Below are positions 5,001-7,189 of a DNA stretch of 7,189 nt, piece by piece. Position 1 is the first letter of the stretch. Each line of letters begins with the position of its first letter. The position numbers and the translations under genes are program-made. The stretch is taken from contig JABJKL010000112.1 of the NCBI GenBank assembly GCA_018660405.1, forward strand, positions 1 through 7,189, given 5' to 3'. The DNA is from Pseudomonadota bacterium (lineage in GTDB: Bacteria > Pseudomonadota > Gammaproteobacteria > Arenicellales > Arenicellaceae). A model generated the notes under the pieces. The model worked only from the letters and a program-made list of their open reading frames with translations, was not told the origin of the DNA and made no database searches.

Positions 5001-5716
5001 GTCACGCTACCAAGGTAGACCGTATTCGCAGATTCACCACCCGAATAGGGATTAGCGAAGATAATGTTGTGCGTTTCTGTGGTGTCGAACAGATCATCAA
5101 GCAGGGCTTGAAAGGCCGCATCCGGCGGGTCGTTCGACCACAAACCAAAAACACCACATGGAGTCAATTTGCTGACCATTTGAGTGAGCGACTCTGGCGA
5201 GTAGAAGCTTTCGTTTTCAGCGTTTAACCAATGACGAGGCGAGTGATCGATGTCTAGCAATATTGCATCTACCCGATAATTAAGGTCATTGCTAAAGCCA
5301 GGTTCTTTACGGGTCGCCATGGCAAAGAAATCACCCTGGGTTAATGCACAGCGCGGGTCACTGGATAAGGTTTTACCAAGCGGTACCTGGTGGTTTTGAT
5401 GCCAGTCGATAACGGGTTGCATGATGTCGACCACGCATAGCTCGGTGACAGCCGGGTTCTCCAATACTGCAGCTGCGGTGTAACCGAGGCCCAGTCCGCC
5501 AACGACAACCTTCAGGTCGGTCGGTATGGACTTTTGGGCGAGCGACAAGCCCAGATGCGCCAATTGGATTTCCGCCTCGGTAAACAGGCTGGACATAAGC
5601 CATTCTTCACCAAGCTTTACTTCATAGAGCATCAGCCCGTTCAAGCGCGGCTCTTGCCGACGGCGTAAACTGATCGCGCCATACGGTGTTTCCTGATAAT
5701 CGAGTTCTTCGAACAT
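4997..5716 (-). CDS. Spermidine synthase-fold protein (class I SAM-type Rossmann domain)
   Basis: This 239-aa cytoplasmic protein has the layout of a polyamine aminopropyltransferase. A short beta-rich N-terminal part (about 1-60, ETPYGAISLRRR) is followed by a Rossmann domain with a glycine loop VVGGLGLGYTA at 71-81. The acidic end of the second strand is D97 (VVDIMQ), GDFF is at 128-131 and LLDIDH at 153-158. True spermidine synthases carry GGGDG in the loop; here it is GGLGLG. The protein therefore belongs to a spermidine-synthase-like branch whose substrate I cannot name, and methyltransferase activity is an alternative. The ATG at 5716 is chosen over the in-frame TTG at 5746 because the conserved-looking part begins with MFEELDYQ. 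Neither has a good ribosome site. It is transcribed toward rhlE and shares the bases TTAG with its stop. The divergent neighbour is ffs. Confidence 0.8.
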   Translation of the reverse strand: MFEELDYQETPYGAISLRRRQEPRLNGLMLYEVKLGEEWLMSSLFTEAEIQLAHLGLSLAQKSIPTDLKVVVGGLGLGYTAAAVLENPAVTELCVVDIMQPVIDWHQNHQVPLGKTLSSDPRCALTQGDFFAMATRKEPGFSNDLNYRVDAILLDIDHSPRHWLNAENESFYSPESLTQMVSKLTPCGVFGLWSNDPPDAAFQALLDDLFDTTETHNIIFANPYSGGESANTVYLGSVT

Positions 5717-5771
5717 GTGGACGATAATAACCCAATTGCTCGTCAAGTTATTCGAAGGCCAGGTTTGCCTA

Positions 5772-5821
5772 CTTTTTTATTTCGCCTTTTTTATTTTTCG
5801 GGCATGGCAACACGCTATAAT
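5772..5821 (+). promoter_or_regulatory. ffs promoter with upstream AT-rich (UP-like) tract
   Basis: A perfect TATAAT at 5816-5821 lies 6 bases before the predicted RNA 5' end at 5828, with a pyrimidine/GC-rich discriminator (CTCTCC). No good -35 is visible. Upstream, an 11-base word CTTTTTTATTT occurs twice (5772-5782 and 5786-5796), giving an AT-rich block in the position of an UP element. That fits a strong constitutive stable-RNA promoter. Confidence 0.65.
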
Positions 5822-5827
5822 CTCTCC

Positions 5828-5938
5828 GCAATGTCGCCGTGGCCCCCTGGTGACGATAGAGTGTGAACCCGGTCAGATCCGGAAGGAAGCAGCCGCAGCA
5901 GTCAATTCGGGTGCTCGGGTCAGGCTCGGCGGCATTGT
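5828..5938 (+). ncRNA. ffs: Signal recognition particle 4.5S RNA
   Basis: The Ffh-binding core is present almost unchanged: GGTCAG (5871-5876), the GGAA tetraloop and GGAAGCAGCC (5885-5894). The ends pair as a long hairpin, with CAATGTCGCCG at 5829-5839 against CGGCGGCATTG at 5927-5937. The short T-rich run after 5937 may serve as the terminator. The RNA pairs with Ffh and FtsY to deliver ribosomes making membrane proteins to the translocon. It lies 43 bp upstream of dnaX in the same direction, an order also found in pseudomonads. The ends are inferred from pairing and may be off by a few bases. Confidence 0.95.
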
Positions 5939-5981
5939 TTGATTTCCCACACCAGTGAAATGTATTAACCGGCTTCTTTCT

Positions 5982-7189
5982 ATGAGCTATATAGCTTTGG
6001 CCCGCAAATGGCGGCCGCAAATATTTAACGACGTAGTCGGACAAGAGCACGTAGTTCAGGCTCTGGGCAATGCCCTGGATAGTGGCCGCGTGCATCATGC
6101 GTTCTTGTTTGAAGGTACCCGTGGAGTTGGAAAAACCACCATTGCGCGTATTTTTGCCAAAGCGTTAAATTGCGAACAGGGCGTTAGTTCAAACCCTTGT
6201 GGTGAGTGTTCCGCCTGTGTGGCAGTAGACGAAGGGCGGTTTGTCGACTTGCTGGAAGTTGATGCCGCGTCACGCACGCGGGTAGACGATACACGCGAGT
6301 TACTGGATAACGTTCAGTATGCGCCCAGCATGGGTCGATACAAAATCTATCTGATCGACGAGGTGCATATGCTGTCAACCCACAGCTTTAATGCCTTATT
6401 GAAAACCCTGGAAGAGCCTCCCGAGCACGTAAAGTTTTTGCTTGCCACCACAGACCCGCAAAAACTGCCGGTAACTATTTTATCCCGTTGCCTGCAATTT
6501 GGTTTGCGTGCGCTGCGTCCGGAACAGATTGAAAAACAGCTGGCCGCCATCCTTAAAAAAGAGGATATAAATTTTGAGACAGAGGCTTTACAGTTAATAG
6601 CACGCGCAGCTGACGGTAGCATGCGCGACGGCTTAAGCCTTCTGGATCAGGCGATTGCTCTGGGTAAAGATAAAGTCGAACAAGGATCAGTACGTACTAT
6701 GTTAGGCACGATTAGTGGCAGCCAGCTGCTTCAATTAGTTCAAGCATTGTGCCAAAACGACGCCTTGGCGATGACCCGGTTAGTCAACGACATGGTCGGC
6801 TCTTCGGCTGATTTCGGCAAGGCGTTAAATGAGTTGCTGGTCAATATTTATCATGCGTCGTTGAATAAAGTCTCGCCAGAGGCTTTTGCTGCCCTGGACG
6901 GTAATCAAGATGCCGTATCGGCATTGTCTGAACAATTTTCAGCTGAGCATTTACAGCTGCTCTATCAAATCGGTGTGCTCGGCAAAAGAGATCTGCACCT
7001 GGCTCCAGATACGCGTACCGGTATGGAAATGACTTTGTTGCGTATGTTGGCGTTTGAACCGGGTGATACCGAAGACCATCATCCCGGATCAGAAGACAAC
7101 GAAGAAATAGGAAAGCCGATGGTAAAGCCCGTTAGCGATAACAGTGTCGATACCAAGGCCGATACCAAGGCCGACACCCAGGTCGACAC
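5982..7189 (+). CDS. dnaX: DNA polymerase III tau/gamma subunit (partial, runs off the right edge)
   Basis: This is the clamp-loader ATPase of the replicative polymerase; the first 402 codons are present without a stop. It begins MSYIALARKWRPQIF, matching E. coli MSYQVLARKWRPQTF. Visible motifs are Walker A GTRGVGKT 45-52, zinc-module cysteines C64, C73, C76 and C79 at the same positions as in E. coli, Walker B LIDEVH 124-129, sensor 1 around LLATTDP 153-159 and the SRC arginine finger R169. Domain III ends near TGMEMTLLRMLAF, after which an acidic, repeat-rich linker starts (from about codon 362). The ATG at 5982 is fixed by homology, although its ribosome site is weak. The site that yields gamma by frameshifting in E. 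coli would lie beyond the window, so whether gamma is made cannot be judged. The ybaB and recR genes would be expected next, from the usual order. Confidence 0.97.
   Translation, partial: MSYIALARKWRPQIFNDVVGQEHVVQALGNALDSGRVHHAFLFEGTRGVGKTTIARIFAKALNCEQGVSSNPCGECSACVAVDEGRFVDLLEVDAASRTRVDDTRELLDNVQYAPSMGRYKIYLIDEVHMLSTHSFNALLKTLEEPPEHVKFLLATTDPQKLPVTILSRCLQFGLRALRPEQIEKQLAAILKKEDINFETEALQLIARAADGSMRDGLSLLDQAIALGKDKVEQGSVRTMLGTISGSQLLQLVQALCQNDALAMTRLVNDMVGSSADFGKALNELLVNIYHASLNKVSPEAFAALDGNQDAVSALSEQFSAEHLQLLYQIGVLGKRDLHLAPDTRTGMEMTLLRMLAFEPGDTEDHHPGSEDNEEIGKPMVKPVSDNSVDTKADTKADTQVD
7149..7189 (+). repeat. 12-bp in-frame tandem repeat in the dnaX linker
   Basis: Units start at 7149, 7161 and 7173, and a fourth begins at 7185 and is cut by the window edge. 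The first two are identical (GATACCAAGGCC) and encode DTKA; the third encodes DTQV. The repeat lies in the flexible linker that joins domain III to the tau-specific part. Confidence 0.85.

Noticed and set aside
4564..5055. Plus-strand frame of 163 codons overlapping the rhlE tail
   Set aside because: It is an alternative frame of the low-complexity tail and lacks a ribosome site and any known motif.
5936..5968. Separate dnaX promoter (TTGATT with TATTAA)
   Set aside because: Both boxes are weak, the spacing is 18 bp, and the implied leader would be only a few bases long.
5769..6098. Minus-strand frame covering ffs and the start of dnaX
   Set aside because: It is antisense to a certain RNA gene and to conserved dnaX codons.
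6552..6563. Six-A run in dnaX as a programmed frameshift site
   Set aside because: The frame reads CTT AAA AAA GAG, so the heptamer does not fit X XXY YYZ slippage, and it lies within the conserved clamp-loader domain, far before the known site.

Overview
The window looks like a chromosomal segment of a marine-type gammaproteobacterium. This rests on recognisable gene families rather than any search: a DnaX close to the enterobacterial sequence, a small (4.5S) SRP RNA just upstream of dnaX, an RhlE-type helicase and a tRNA-Ser(GGA) nearly identical to the E. coli type. An assignment to the Cellvibrionales or a relative is only a guess.

The left part (about 1-2103) looks accessory. It holds a secreted metallo-beta-lactamase-fold hydrolase with two EF-hand loops set inside the catalytic domain (129-1172). 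A short 5' scrap of a mechanosensitive channel gene, mscL, lies at 1354-1410, followed by a small secreted DUF6152-type protein (1555-1953). Both intact genes are preceded by the same 24-bp promoter element (49-72 and 1485-1508), so they are probably co-regulated although transcribed separately. By eye the hydrolase gene is more GC-rich than everything to its right.

The boundary is a minus-strand tRNA-Ser(GGA) (2254-2343). Its last 19 bases are repeated exactly at 2085-2103. The 150 bases between the copies are packed with perfect hairpins plus the tRNA terminator. This is the arrangement left by integration at a tRNA 3' end, or it is a small tRNA-associated repeat unit. No integrase is visible.

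The right part (2507-7189) is housekeeping-like: a BI-1/YccA-family membrane protein with tandem terminators, an rhlE helicase with a long Gly/Ser/Asn/Lys tail, and a convergent spermidine-synthase-fold protein whose stop codon overlaps that of rhlE. The SRP RNA gene (ffs) with its promoter follows, and then the 5' two-thirds or so of dnaX, which runs off the right edge. These genes concern RNA handling, protein targeting and replication and do not form one pathway.

No complete undescribed system is evident. The best leads are the shared 24-bp promoter, the EF-hand hydrolase, and the hairpin-filled tRNA-Ser unit.
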